Made by a program: the position numbers and the translations under genes. A stretch of DNA of 55,708 nt from DASSBR01 sp035688265 (GTDB taxonomy: Bacteria; Pseudomonadota; Gammaproteobacteria; Natronospirales; DASSBR01): positions 1-55,708 of the forward strand of contig DASSNE010000024.1 in assembly GCA_035688265.1 (NCBI GenBank). Direction: 5' to 3'. Of this stretch, positions 48,274 to 55,708 are shown one piece after another (the stretch's first letter is position 1; each line of letters begins with the position of its first letter). The notes under the pieces were generated by a model. That model was not told the DNA's origin, made no database searches, and saw nothing but the letters and a program-made list of their open reading frames with translations.

Positions 48274-51200
48274 ATGAGTACAGCAGCCAAGCATCTCCAT
48301 TCCGTCCCGGCGCAAGACGCCGCCGCCCCGTTGCGCTTCATCAGCGCGGCGTCCCTGTTCGACGGCCACGACGCCGCCATCAACATCATCCGCCGGCTGC
48401 TGCTGCAGGAAGGGGCGGAAGTCGTGCACCTGGGACATAACCGCAGCGTCGCCGAAATCGTCGATGCCGCGCTGCAGGAAGACGCCGACGGCATCGCGGT
48501 CAGCTCCTATCAGGGCGGCCACATGGAATACTTCAAGTACATGGTCGACATGTTGCGCGAGCGTGGGGCCGAACATATTCGCGTCGTCGTCGGCGGCGGC
48601 GGCACCATCGTGCCGGCCGAGCGCGCCGAACTGGAAGCGCACGGTGTCGAAAAAGTCTACGGCCCCGAAGACGGCATGGAAATGGGGCTCAAGGGCATGA
48701 TCCAGGACGTCTTCAGGCGCGTCCGTGCCTGGCAGAAGCCCGATTTTGACCCCGCCGAATGCAGTCCCGGGAATCCGGCCGTTGTCGGTCGCACCATTTC
48801 CATGCTTGAACTCGCCAAACCGGGCGACAAGCAGGTCTCGTCGCTGGTCGCCGACTGGTCGAAGCGGGCGCGCGACAGCCGCGCCCCGGTGGTCGGCCTG
48901 ACCGGTACCGGCGGCTCCGGCAAGAGCAGCCTCACCGACGAACTGCTCAACCGCTTCAAGGCGAGTTTCCCCGACCTCGCCATCGCCGTGCTGGCGGTCG
49001 ATCCGACCCGGCGGCGCACCGGCGGTGCGCTGCTCGGCGATCGCATTCGCATGAACAGCCTGACCAACTCCTCTATATATATGCGTTCGCTCGCGACCCG
49101 GCGCGCGCATGTCGCGACCAGCGAAATTCTGACGGAGACAATCGATCTTCTGAAGGCCGCCGGGTACGGCCTGATCCTGCTCGAAACCGCCGGCATCGGC
49201 CAGAGCGACAGCGAAGTCGTCGATCTGGTCGATTTCTCGATGTATGTCATGACCAGCGACTACGGCGCGGCGAGCCAGCTGGAAAAGATCGACATGCTCG
49301 ATTTCGCCGACATGATCGCGCTCAACAAGTTCGAAAAGCGTGGCGCCGAAGATGCGCTGCGCGACATCAGGAAGCAGTGGCGGCGCAATCATGTCGCCTT
49401 CGATGTCGACGAAGCCGACATTCCGGTCTACCCGACCATCGCCAGCCAGTTCAACGACCCCGGCGTCAACCACCTGTTCCAGGCGCTGGTCAGGCGACTG
49501 GTCGCCAAGCTCGATCTGAATGCGGAAAAGTGGCGGGTGCCCGAACACCTGGCTGAAATGGAGCGCGAAAAGCACGCCCTGATTCCGCCGTCGCGCGAGC
49601 GCTACCTGGCGGAAATAGCCGAGGCCGGACGCGGTACGCACGGCGACATTAATACGCGCGCCGAAGCCGCATCGCTGGCGCAAAGCTATTACGACGCGCT
49701 CAAGGCGCTCGACGATGCCAAGCTGCCGGAACCGCTGCAGAGTTACGATCCCGCCGCTGCGCTCGGCGAAGACGGTAACGCCGTCACCGTGCTGCGGCAG
49801 CGATATAACGCGGCGCTCGATGAAGTTGGCCCGGACGCGCTCAAGCTGCTCCGCAACTGGCCGGCGCTGAAGGCGGCGGTCCAGGCGGATACGTATTCAT
49901 ACAAGGTGCGGGGGCGTGAAATTACCGGCGAGAACTACACCGAATCGCTCTCCGGTACGAAGGTGCCCAAAATCGCCGCGCCGCGTTTCCATGACTGGGG
50001 CGAAATCCTGCGCTTCCTGATGGAAGAAAACCTGCCGGGCGCGTATCCGTACACGGCGGGCGTGTATCCATATCGGCGGGCGGCGGAAGACCCGACGCGC
50101 CAGTTCGCCGGCGAAGGTACGCCGGAGCGCACCAATCGGCGCTTTCACTACCTGTCGCAGGGCCTGCCGGCGACGCGACTGTCCACGGCCTTCGACTCCG
50201 TCACGCTGTACGGCGAAGACCCGGACGAGCGGCCGGACATCTACGGCCGCATCGGCAACTCGGGCGTCTCGATCGCGACGGTCGACGACATGAAGAAGCT
50301 GTACTCGGGCTTCGATCTTGTCGCGTGCAACACCTCCGTATCGATGACGATCAACGGCCCGGCGCCGATGATTCTGGCGATGTTCATGAACGCCGCCATC
50401 GACCAGCAGGTCGAGCGCCACCTGCGCGAAACTGGCGGCTGGGACGACGCGCAAAAGAAGATACAGCAGCTTTATCGTGGCAGTACGCCGCCAATGTATG
50501 AGGGCGACCTGCCGGAGGGCCACGATGGCTTCGGGCTCGGGACCATCGGCGTCAGCGGCGACCAGCTCGTCGACGCCGAAACCTACGGCCGTATCAGGGA
50601 AGCCACGCTGAAGCAGGTGCGCGGCACCGTGCAGGCCGACATCTTGAAAGAGGACCAGGCACAGAATACCTGCATCTTCTCGACCGACTTCGCGCTCCGG
50701 ATGATGGGCGACGTCCAGGCGCATTTCATCGAGCACGGCGTGCGCAACTTCTATAGTGTGTCGATCAGCGGCTACCACATCGCGGAAGCCGGCGCGAACC
50801 CGATCAGCCAGCTTGCTTTTACGCTTGCCAACGGCTTCACGATCGTCGAGTACTACCTCGCGCGTGGCATGAAGATCGACAACTTCGCGCCCAACCTGAG
50901 CTTTTTCTTCAGTAACGGCATGGATCCCGAGTACGCGGTCATCGGTCGTGTGGCGAGGCGCATCTGGGCGCGTGCGATGCGCGAACGCTACGGCGCCAAC
51001 GCCCGCAGCCAGATGCTGAAGTATCACATCCAGACATCGGGCCGCAGCCTGCATGCGCAGGAAATCCAGTTCAACGACATCCGCACGACGCTGCAGGCGC
51101 TGTATGCGCTTTACGACAACTGCAACAGCCTGCATACCAATGCCTATGACGAAGCCATCACGACGCCGACGGAAGAGTCGGTTCGTCGCGCGATGGCCAT

Positions 51201-51720
51201 CCAGCTCATCATTAACAAGGAGCTGGGCCTCAATAAGAATGAAAATCCGTTGCAAGGCGCATTTATCATCCAGGAATTGACGGACCTCGTCGAAGAAGCC
51301 GTATACCGCGAGTTCGAGCGGATTTCGGAGCGCGGCGGCGTGCTCGGAGCAATGGAAACCATGTACCAGCGCGGCAAGATTCAGGAAGAAAGCCTGATCT
51401 ACGAGCGTCGCAAGCACGACGGCAGCCTGCCGATCATCGGCGTCAACACCTTCCTGCCGGAGGACGGCGAGGAGTCGGGGCGCGAGCTGGCGCTGATCCG
51501 TTCCACGGAGGCGGAAAAGCAGGCGCAGATCACCGGTATCAATCGCTTTCGCGAACTGCACAAGGACGCGGCGCCGGCTGCACTGGCGGCCCTGCAGCAG
51601 ACGGCGCGAACCGGCGGCAACCTGTTCGGCCGCCTGATGGAAACGGTCAAAGTCTGTTCGCTGGGCCAGATCTCGGGCGCCTTGTACGAAGTCGGCGGCC
51701 GTTACCGGAGAAACATGTGA
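48274..51720 (+). CDS. icmF: Fused isobutyryl-CoA mutase IcmF (B12-dependent)
   Basis: 1148 residues joining three parts: a cobalamin-binding domain (DGHDAA at 30-35, lower-ligand His32), a MeaB-like G-protein chaperone (GTGGSGKSS at 211-219, ETAGIGQSDSEV, ALNKFEKRGAED) and the mutase barrel. The substrate-selecting pair is Phe611 (PTRQFAGEG) and Gln797 (AQNTCIFS), the combination of isobutyryl-CoA mutases; methylmalonyl-CoA mutase has Tyr/Arg there. It interconverts isobutyryl- and n-butyryl-CoA with adenosylcobalamin, and relatives also act slowly on isovaleryl/pivalyl-CoA. ATG 48274 matches the family N-terminus; the open frame to 48148 covers the divergent promoter region. It is not the type VI secretion IcmF. 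It stands divergently from the leucine operon and should take the valine-derived acyl-CoA from BCKDH. Confidence 0.95.
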   Translation: MSTAAKHLHSVPAQDAAAPLRFISAASLFDGHDAAINIIRRLLLQEGAEVVHLGHNRSVAEIVDAALQEDADGIAVSSYQGGHMEYFKYMVDMLRERGAEHIRVVVGGGGTIVPAERAELEAHGVEKVYGPEDGMEMGLKGMIQDVFRRVRAWQKPDFDPAECSPGNPAVVGRTISMLELAKPGDKQVSSLVADWSKRARDSRAPVVGLTGTGGSGKSSLTDELLNRFKASFPDLAIAVLAVDPTRRRTGGALLGDRIRMNSLTNSSIYMRSLATRRAHVATSEILTETIDLLKAAGYGLILLETAGIGQSDSEVVDLVDFSMYVMTSDYGAASQLEKIDMLDFADMIALNKFEKRGAEDALRDIRKQWRRNHVAFDVDEADIPVYPTIASQFNDPGVNHLFQALVRRLVAKLDLNAEKWRVPEHLAEMEREKHALIPPSRERYLAEIAEAGRGTHGDINTRAEAASLAQSYYDALKALDDAKLPEPLQSYDPAAALGEDGNAVTVLRQRYNAALDEVGPDALKLLRNWPALKAAVQADTYSYKVRGREITGENYTESLSGTKVPKIAAPRFHDWGEILRFLMEENLPGAYPYTAGVYPYRRAAEDPTRQFAGEGTPERTNRRFHYLSQGLPATRLSTAFDSVTLYGEDPDERPDIYGRIGNSGVSIATVDDMKKLYSGFDLVACNTSVSMTINGPAPMILAMFMNAAIDQQVERHLRETGGWDDAQKKIQQLYRGSTPPMYEGDLPEGHDGFGLGTIGVSGDQLVDAETYGRIREATLKQVRGTVQADILKEDQAQNTCIFSTDFALRMMGDVQAHFIEHGVRNFYSVSISGYHIAEAGANPISQLAFTLANGFTIVEYYLARGMKIDNFAPNLSFFFSNGMDPEYAVIGRVARRIWARAMRERYGANARSQMLKYHIQTSGRSLHAQEIQFNDIRTTLQALYALYDNCNSLHTNAYDEAITTPTEESVRRAMAIQLIINKELGLNKNENPLQGAFIIQELTDLVEEAVYREFERISERGGVLGAMETMYQRGKIQEESLIYERRKHDGSLPIIGVNTFLPEDGEESGRELALIRSTEAEKQAQITGINRFRELHKDAAPAALAALQQTARTGGNLFGRLMETVKVCSLGQISGALYEVGGRYRRNM

Positions 51721-51844
51721 ACTGGTTCATGGAACTCGCTTTTCTTTTCAGGGGTTCTTTGCTAGAGTCCCAAAGCTGTCCGCAGGGGGCGCCCTGTGAA
51801 CATATCGAATTCCCATTCAAGCCGAGGCAGATATCGGGTTAGCC

Positions 51845-52495
51845 ATGCAATATTCGATGCGATATTTTTCAGCGTTAATTATCGGCTTCATTATCGCCGG
51901 CTGCCTGTTTTTGATCATGCGCGGCTTTATTTCCGGTGGGAGCACCGTGACCCAGACGGCGCGGTCCGTCCAGCTGGCCAAGTTCGTGTCGACGCCGCAC
52001 ATCGAAAAGGTTCAGCGCAAGCAGCACCGGATTCCGAAGAAGCCCAAGCCGCAGAAGGTACCGACCACTCAGCCGAAGGTGACGGTGTCCCACAAGCAGA
52101 ATGTGCAAAGGACGCTCGTCAAGTTCAACGTTCCGAACATTGGCGTTCCGAGTATCGGCGGTAACGGCCTCTATCTCCAGGGAGGCGGCTACAACGTCAG
52201 CAACCTGTCGGCCAATGGCCAGGCCATTCCGATTGTGCCTGTCCAGCCGCAGTACCCGGCCAAGGCGCTGTTCGGTAACATCGAAGGCTATGTGACGCTT
52301 GAGTTTACGATCCAGCCTGACGGCTCCGCGACCGACCCGCAAGTGATTGATTCCAAACCGCGTCGAGTGTTCGACAAGGCTGCGATCAATGCGCTCCTAC
52401 GATCGAAATTCAAGCCGAAAGTCGTGAACGGCAAGCCGGTCGCGAGCCGCGCGACATTCAAATACACGTTCCAGTTGCCAAAGAATCGCAGGTAA
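51845..52495 (+). CDS. tonB: TonB-family energy transducer
   Basis: 216 residues: a short cytoplasmic end, one membrane helix (about 8-27), a basic/proline linker (RKQHRIPKKPKPQKVPTTQP) and a C-terminal TonB domain (about 130-210) with PQYPAKALFGNIEGYVTLEF and the family's Gly-Tyr-Val core. TonB couples the proton gradient to outer-membrane receptors. ExbB/ExbD genes are not adjacent. An upstream leader (51721-51844) holds a CAGGG-GGCG-CCCTG hairpin. The following TPR gene starts 3 bp after the stop, so the two are coupled. Confidence 0.88.
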   Translation: MQYSMRYFSALIIGFIIAGCLFLIMRGFISGGSTVTQTARSVQLAKFVSTPHIEKVQRKQHRIPKKPKPQKVPTTQPKVTVSHKQNVQRTLVKFNVPNIGVPSIGGNGLYLQGGGYNVSNLSANGQAIPIVPVQPQYPAKALFGNIEGYVTLEFTIQPDGSATDPQVIDSKPRRVFDKAAINALLRSKFKPKVVNGKPVASRATFKYTFQLPKNRR

Positions 52496-52498
52496 TTT

Positions 52499-53746
52499 AT
52501 GAACAGGACATTTTTCGCTGCAGCCATTGCCGGCGTATTGGTGCTGGCAGGGGCGAACCCGCCGGCGCAGGCAGCCCAGTCCGGTCAAAATCGGAATGTC
52601 AAGGCGCTGGATCAGTATACCGCGGCCAAGCTTCAAAACGCGCAAAAGGAACTGAAAGACAAGAAGTACGCGGAGGCGCTTTCGGATCTGCAGGATCTGG
52701 CGAACGATGTTAAGGACAAGCCGTACGCGCTGGCGCTCACCGAGCGCATGATTGCGTACGTTTACATCGAGCAAAAGGAATACAAGAAGGCGTTGCCTTA
52801 CTTCCAGAAGGCCGTGGACCTGAAATCGCTGCCGGATCAGCAGCAGCATCAGGCGTTGATGGCGCTCGCGCAGCTTTACGTGGCTACGGAACAATATCGC
52901 AACGCAATCGGCGTTCTGGAAAAGTGGTTCGCAGAAGAAAGGAAGGCGCAGCAGAAGCCCGATGCCGATGCTTATATTCTTGCGGCGCAAGCTTATTATC
53001 AGGTCAAGGATTTGAAAAAGGCCCGCTACTACGCCAAAAAGGCAATAGCGGAGTCTGACGAGCCACAACAGGGCTGGTATACCTTGCTGGTCGGCGTGGA
53101 TTACCGCCTGAAGAACTTCGACGAAGCGGTCGATTTGCTCAAGAAGATGATTTCATACTGGCCGGACAAGGCGGAATACTGGCACAACCTGTATGGCATC
53201 TATCTCCAGCAAGACAAGGAAACGGACGCATTGAGTGTAATGCGCCTGGCCTATAGCAAGGGAATGATGGACGACGAGGGCGACCTGCTTAACCTGGCCC
53301 GCCTCGAAATCACGCATGACATGCCTTATTACGCAGGTGAAGTGATTTCCAAAGGCATGAAGGATAACAAGATCAAGACCAACATCGACAACCTCCGGTT
53401 GCTGGTGACGGCCTGGACGTCGGCCCAGGAAACGGACAAGGCGCTTGATACGCTCGACCAGGCAGCCAAGCTTTCCAAAGATGGCCAGTTGTACCTGAAG
53501 AAGGCACAGCTTTGCTATGTGCAGACCGACTGGGATTGCACAGTGAAGGCGGCCGACGATGCCCTCGCCAAGGGCGGCCTCGACAAGCCGGGCAATGCCT
53601 ACATTTTCAAGGGCGAGGCGCTGATGCAGAACAAGAAATACGACAAGGCAGAAGCCGCGTTCGTAAAGGCGGAGCGTTACGATGAAAGCAAGACAACGGC
53701 GCGCCAGTGGCTCGACTATCTCCGCAGGTTGAGGTCAACCAGCTGA
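52499..53746 (+). CDS. Exported tetratricopeptide-repeat protein
   Basis: 415 residues with a signal peptide (MNRTFFAAAIAGVLVLAGAN, cleavage near AQA-AQ at about 26) and TPR-like helical pairs along the whole chain (for example YAEALSDLQDLANDVKDKPY, YKKALPYFQKAVDLKSLPDQ, KKARYYAKKAIAESDEPQQG). It is coupled to tonB. TonB-TPR pairs occur in several gammaproteobacteria, where the partner protein may assist TonB-dependent transport; the exact role is not known. The lysine content is high relative to neighbours, as is common for periplasmic TPR proteins. Confidence 0.85.
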   Translation: MNRTFFAAAIAGVLVLAGANPPAQAAQSGQNRNVKALDQYTAAKLQNAQKELKDKKYAEALSDLQDLANDVKDKPYALALTERMIAYVYIEQKEYKKALPYFQKAVDLKSLPDQQQHQALMALAQLYVATEQYRNAIGVLEKWFAEERKAQQKPDADAYILAAQAYYQVKDLKKARYYAKKAIAESDEPQQGWYTLLVGVDYRLKNFDEAVDLLKKMISYWPDKAEYWHNLYGIYLQQDKETDALSVMRLAYSKGMMDDEGDLLNLARLEITHDMPYYAGEVISKGMKDNKIKTNIDNLRLLVTAWTSAQETDKALDTLDQAAKLSKDGQLYLKKAQLCYVQTDWDCTVKAADDALAKGGLDKPGNAYIFKGEALMQNKKYDKAEAAFVKAERYDESKTTARQWLDYLRRLRSTS

Positions 53747-53768
53747 CGGTTCAGATCATCTGATCTTT

Positions 53769-54479
53769 TCAGATATCCGGCTCGCCGCAGTGATCGACAA
53801 TCGCGCGGCGAGCCGTTTTTCTTAATAATTCCGCGGCTTCCCGATCGGGCGCTGCCGGCACGATAGCCGGAAGCACTGTCACCCGTATCGGTCCCTGTCG
53901 CAGATAGCGATTGCCGGCAGGCAGGATATAGCGCGTTCCCCGGATGGTTACCGGTGCAACAGGCAGACCGGTACGCGCGGCAGCCAGGAACGCGCCGAGG
54001 CGAAAGCTCCGGAGGCCCGGTTCACGCCGGAACGTGCCTTCCGGAAATACGCCGATAGCGTTGCCCTTTTTTGCAGCACGAATCAACCGTGCTGCGGCGC
54101 CCGCTGCCGCTTTTGGATCAGTTCGTGACACGAAAGCCATCCCCAGCCGCCGCAGCAACAGCCCGACGAGCGGCACGGCGTTGATCTCCTCCTTGATCAA
54201 AAACGTGAAGCGCGGGGGAAGCGCGGCCATCAAGACGACGCCGTCAAGGTAACTGGAATGGTTGGCGACGATGACGCAAGGGCCCGGTGGCAGCCGATCG
54301 AGATGTTCAACCGTTAATGGCATACCGGCGAGCGTAAAAACCACACGGGCCGCACGGCGTGCAAATGCGCGGCGGTGACGCAGCTTCGGCAGGCAAATCG
54401 ATATCCACGCCGCGGGTACGGCGACGGTCGCGATGACCAAAAGTGGGCGAATTTGCGCCAGGCATAGCCTTAATCCCAT
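53769..54479 (-). CDS. plsC: 1-acyl-sn-glycerol-3-phosphate acyltransferase family
   Basis: 236 residues. The acyltransferase block I NHSSYLDG (His74, Asp79 of the HX4D motif), the block III FPEGTFRREPGL and the substrate-binding VPLVGLLLRRLGMAFVSR are intact. One N-terminal hydrophobic segment (about 8-28) anchors it to the membrane. It likely acylates lysophosphatidate in phospholipid synthesis, although some relatives act on ornithine lipids or lyso-phospholipids. It is convergent with the TPR gene and divergent from xerD. Confidence 0.9.
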   Translation of the reverse strand: MGLRLCLAQIRPLLVIATVAVPAAWISICLPKLRHRRAFARRAARVVFTLAGMPLTVEHLDRLPPGPCVIVANHSSYLDGVVLMAALPPRFTFLIKEEINAVPLVGLLLRRLGMAFVSRTDPKAAAGAAARLIRAAKKGNAIGVFPEGTFRREPGLRSFRLGAFLAAARTGLPVAPVTIRGTRYILPAGNRYLRQGPIRVTVLPAIVPAAPDREAAELLRKTARRAIVDHCGEPDI

Positions 54480-54633
54480 AGTGACAACTTTATCGCCTTA
54501 AATTAACATAATGGTTTTGTGAACGGTGTCACGGCGCTCGCCCCGCAACTCGGTCAAGCTGACTCGCAGAGAGTAAAGGTAAGTGGATTGAACAACAACA
54601 AAAACAAGGACTCTAAACGATGAGGAGTAAATA

Positions 54634-55563
54634 ATGGTTGCTAATGCCGGGCGGGTTCGCGATGCCGCGGCCACTGATGATTTCGGATATGTCGAGCGCT
54701 TCCTCGATACTGCCTGGATGGAGCGCGGGCTATCCGCCAATACGCTGATGGCCTATCGGACGGATCTCGTATCCTTGGGCCGGTGGCTCGCGAGCCGCGG
54801 GATTGCGCTGGAGCATGCGACGACGGCCGATCTGCAGGCGTTTTTGGCGCACCGGACGGAGAAGGGCGGCAGCCCGCGTTCGACTGCGCGCCAGCTTTCG
54901 ACGATCCGGCGGTTTTACCGCTATCTGGTGCGCGAAGGCGTCAATTCCGAGGATCCGAGCGCGTCGATCGCACGGCCCAAGCTGGGCCGTCCGTTGCCCA
55001 AGTCGATGACTGAAGCGGAAGTCGAGGCGCTGCTTGCCGCGCCGGATACGCGTAAGCCGTTGGGCGTGCGCGACCGCGCGATGCTCGAGTTGCTGTATGC
55101 GACAGGATTGCGTGTGTCTGAGCTGGTGACGTTGCGCCGCGAACAGCTCAATTTGCAGCAGGGCACGGTCCGGGTGACCGGCAAGGGCGACCGGCAGCGT
55201 CTGATTCCGCTGGGCGAGGAGGCGATCGTCTGGCTTGAGCGCCATCTGGCCGAAGCGCGGCCTGATATCTTGAACGGCCGTGAGACGCCGTACCTGTTTC
55301 CAACGTCGCGTTCGGAATGCATGACACGCCAGGCGTTCTGGCATCTGATCAAGCGCTACGCGAACAAGGCACGTATCAAGCAGGATTTGTCGCCGCACAC
55401 GTTGCGTCACGCGTTCGCGACGCACCTGTTGAACCATGGTGCCGATTTGCGTGTGGTGCAGATGTTGCTGGGGCACAGCGATCTGTCAACGACGCAGATA
55501 TATACGCACGTGGCCAAGCAGCGGTTGCAGGAGGTCCATGCGGAGCATCATCCGCGAGGATAG
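54634..55563 (+). CDS. xerD: Site-specific tyrosine recombinase XerD
   Basis: 309 residues. The N-terminal SAM-like DNA-binding domain (FLDTAWMERGLSANTLMAYR) precedes the catalytic domain with Arg in TGLRVSELVTL, Lys in TGKGDRQRLIPLG, HTLRHAFATHLLNHGADLR (His-x-x-Arg), His in LGHSDLSTTQ and nucleophile Tyr in TTQIYTHV. Length and motifs fit XerD, which with XerC resolves chromosome dimers at dif, rather than a phage integrase. GAGGAG lies 7 nt before ATG 54634. The usual neighbour of xerD in many gammaproteobacteria (dsbC) is not seen; an unknown reading frame follows instead. Confidence 0.93.
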   Translation: MVANAGRVRDAAATDDFGYVERFLDTAWMERGLSANTLMAYRTDLVSLGRWLASRGIALEHATTADLQAFLAHRTEKGGSPRSTARQLSTIRRFYRYLVREGVNSEDPSASIARPKLGRPLPKSMTEAEVEALLAAPDTRKPLGVRDRAMLELLYATGLRVSELVTLRREQLNLQQGTVRVTGKGDRQRLIPLGEEAIVWLERHLAEARPDILNGRETPYLFPTSRSECMTRQAFWHLIKRYANKARIKQDLSPHTLRHAFATHLLNHGADLRVVQMLLGHSDLSTTQIYTHVAKQRLQEVHAEHHPRG

Positions 55564-55591
55564 AAAGAGTCGCTAGTCCAAGCGGGAGACC

Positions 55592-55608
55592 CCCCAGCTC
55601 TGCTGGGG
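55592..55608. repeat. Strong hairpin near the right edge
   Basis: CCCCAGC (55592-55598), TCT, GCTGGGG (55602-55608): a 7-bp GC-rich stem 29 bp after xerD. No U-run follows, so it is not a standard terminator. It could be an end structure of an IS200/IS605-like element or an untranslated leader of the next gene. Confidence 0.6.
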
Positions 55609-55690
55609 AGGCAGTCGGAGTTTGACAATTCCGGACGCCTCATAGTAACTCCAAAGCGTGAGCCGCCAAGCAACACGCTAAGGAGAAACT

Positions 55691-55708
55691 ATGAGACAAG
55701 TAGGCAGT
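55691..55708 (+). CDS. Start of an unidentified gene (cut by window edge)
   Basis: ATG 55691 reads MRQVGS before the window ends. A good AAGGAG lies about 6 nt upstream, so the start is probably real. Six residues cannot identify it. The 5' leader with a strong hairpin and the position between xerD and its usual neighbour make a mobile-element gene possible. Confidence 0.4.

Noticed and set aside
48019..51561. Two 554-codon reverse frames opposite icmF
   Set aside because: IcmF motifs are complete on the forward strand; the reverse products show no domain pattern.
48274..51720. Type VI secretion protein IcmF
   Set aside because: The shared name only; the protein has B12-binding, G-protein and mutase domains.
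53753..53769. Terminator between the TPR gene and plsC (AGATC-ATCT-GATCT then TTTC)
   Set aside because: The stem is only 5 bp and AT-rich, and the U-run is short; too weak to call.

Overview
The window reads as chromosomal DNA of a high-GC gammaproteobacterium. The evidence is the combination of a 180-kDa-type NAD-glutamate dehydrogenase, XerD, ZapE, a NtrC-type sigma-54 regulator, a liu-type leucine operon and GTAGGAGC-type palindromic repeats. The Xanthomonadales/Nevskiales neighbourhood is plausible, but gene content alone does not settle the genus. Genes are dense, many overlap by 1-8 bases, and no rRNA, tRNA or CRISPR array is visible. Both edges cut into candidate mobile DNA: an IS630-like transposase start on the left, and an unidentified reading frame behind a strong hairpin on the right.

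Layout. (1) 158-3916, reverse strand: a secreted BNR-repeat protein and two small membrane proteins. (2) 3950-5861, forward: an orphan MurF-like ligase and MscL with a zinc-ribbon tail. (3) 5866-13294, forward: a six-gene unit (periplasmic adaptor, ABC ATPase, two FtsX-type permeases, sigma-54 response regulator, histidine kinase) behind a near-perfect -24/-12 promoter and an upstream inverted repeat. (4) 13299-18846, reverse: a histone-H1/AlgP-like basic protein and NAD-glutamate dehydrogenase. (5) 19198-22506, reverse: branched-chain 2-oxoacid dehydrogenase E1-alpha, E1-beta and E2. (6) 22678-30744, forward: tryptophan 2,3-dioxygenase, 4-hydroxyphenylpyruvate dioxygenase, a DUF559 nuclease between inverted repeats, homogentisate dioxygenase, fumarylacetoacetase, maleylacetoacetate isomerase and a FadE-type acyl-CoA dehydrogenase. 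(7) 30695-38098, reverse: ZapE, acetoacetyl-CoA synthetase, EtfA, EtfB, ETF-quinone oxidoreductase and a short-chain hydroxyacyl-CoA dehydrogenase. (8) 38281-39096, forward: a SPOR lipoprotein. (9) 39137-48094, reverse: a leucine operon (leucine dehydrogenase, isovaleryl-CoA dehydrogenase, thiolase, methylcrotonyl-CoA carboxylase beta, methylglutaconyl-CoA hydratase, carboxylase alpha, HMG-CoA lyase). (10) 48274-55563: fused isobutyryl-CoA mutase IcmF, TonB, a TPR protein, PlsC (reverse) and XerD.

How the genes fit together. Regions 4-10 form an almost complete amino-acid oxidation island. Leucine dehydrogenase and BCKDH feed acyl-CoAs to isovaleryl-CoA dehydrogenase and IcmF. Tyrosine passes through homogentisate to fumarate and acetoacetate. 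HMG-CoA lyase also makes acetoacetate. Acetoacetyl-CoA synthetase plus thiolase turn that acetoacetate into acetyl-CoA. Electrons from the flavoprotein dehydrogenases run through EtfAB and ETF-QO to quinone. The E3 subunit (lpd) and an obvious local regulator (LiuR/LiuQ type) are not in the window.

Best leads in the hunt: the sigma-54 promoter with a TGTCCG/CGGACA upstream site ahead of the export/two-component unit; a 23-bp near-identical inverted-repeat motif shared by the BCKDH/kynA divergent region and the hppD promoter; a DUF559 nuclease gene bracketed by 37-nt inverted repeats that supply its Shine-Dalgarno sequence, C-terminal codons and the next gene's Shine-Dalgarno; and a general habit of several unrelated repeat families sitting exactly on stop codons.
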